Assembly (NCBI GenBank): GCA_024138025.1
Contig: JAMXBD010000974.1
Coordinates: forward strand, 186,001 to 250,000
DNA: 64,000 nt
Source of the DNA: Combretum micranthum
Taxonomy: Eukaryota; Streptophyta; Magnoliopsida; Myrtales; Combretaceae
Direction of reading: 5' to 3'
The notes under the pieces are model-generated. The model searched no databases and was not told the DNA's origin. It worked only from the letters and a program-made list of their open reading frames with translations. The translations under genes were made by a program, and so were the position numbers. Below, one piece after another: positions 63,561 through 64,000 of the stretch; position 1 is the first letter of the stretch, and every line of letters begins with the position of its first letter.

Positions 63561-64000
63561 CATCCTATAAATCACCTTTTTCTCTACTAAAAGCAATGGA
63601 AATCAATTTATGTCCTTCCTTTAAGATTAAATTATGTCCTAAAATCTTTAAAACCTAGATACAAGTGGGGCTAAGGGTAGGAGCTACAAAATTGTAGATT
63701 ATAGGTGAAAATAGGACTAATCATGGTTTTCAAATGATTTAATTTGTTATGTAATCAAGGAGAAAAGATTCTACTAGGTAGTTAATTTGTAAACTCAAAA
63801 TAAATCAATATTTCAGGTATGTGTATACATTGCTTGTAGCGTGTGTTTATCTAGGTTAGAATCACATATTGATTAAAAGACTATCGCACTATAAGAATGT
63901 GTTTGTTATTTGTGTGTGATTACCGATAGTAAGTGGGCGTAGCCATTTTATTATCGCGACAACCCAATAATCTATGTATGATGTTGTTGGGAGTGAAGTT

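Larger units (their letters stand above)
61428..64000. other. Right-end spacer, no recognised gene
   Basis: AT-rich with a (GAA)n run at 62618-62647 and a poly-A run at about 63231-63253. Short open frames lack family motifs, splice support and codon character. The GTGCA-rich repeat block is listed separately. Confidence 0.5.

Overview
This is a piece of a dicot-type flowering-plant nuclear genome. It is AT-rich, its genes have GT-AG introns, it encodes plastid-targeted proteins, and most of it is layered retrotransposon sequence. The species cannot be named from the sequence alone.

Three host genes can be supported. At the left, a photosystem II 5 kDa protein gene (PsbTn type, 1119-1445, +) has two G-boxes and GATA/I-box-like sites upstream. 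It converges on an eight-exon ferredoxin-sulfite reductase gene (SIR, 2800-9980, -), whose exon boundaries all keep frame and give a 685-residue protein. At 47079-48768 (-) lies a two-exon gene for an uncharacterised, probably plastid, single-span membrane protein of 167 residues. SIR and PsbTn both serve the chloroplast (sulfur assimilation and photosystem II), but nothing suggests they work as a unit.

From 10 to 17.5 kb the window holds foldback or MITE-like elements, simple repeats and AT-rich spacer. From 17.5 to 46.3 kb it is nested transposons. An old LTR-like repeat (about 17509-33041) was hit by a Copia element of SIRE-like type (18708-30123, target duplication AATAG). That Copia was in turn hit by a 3.7 kb solo LTR (21540-25215, duplication TTGTA). 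A second Copia element (34218-45998, duplication GCTCC) carries a 2.6 kb solo LTR (36088-38725, duplication ATATC), a foldback element in one of its LTRs, and a gag-only Copia fragment in its leader.

From 50.2 to 61.4 kb there are three more members of the 3.3-3.8 kb solo-LTR family. One of them (54581-58278) sits inside another (54438-61427). The last 2.5 kb and several spacers hold no gene that I recognise.

The most notable structure is this family of very long solo LTRs. Its members have a conserved terminal nested palindrome, a TATA box about 0.7 kb in, and a block that differs from copy to copy between conserved flanks. I found no bacterial-type system, CRISPR array, rRNA or tRNA gene.
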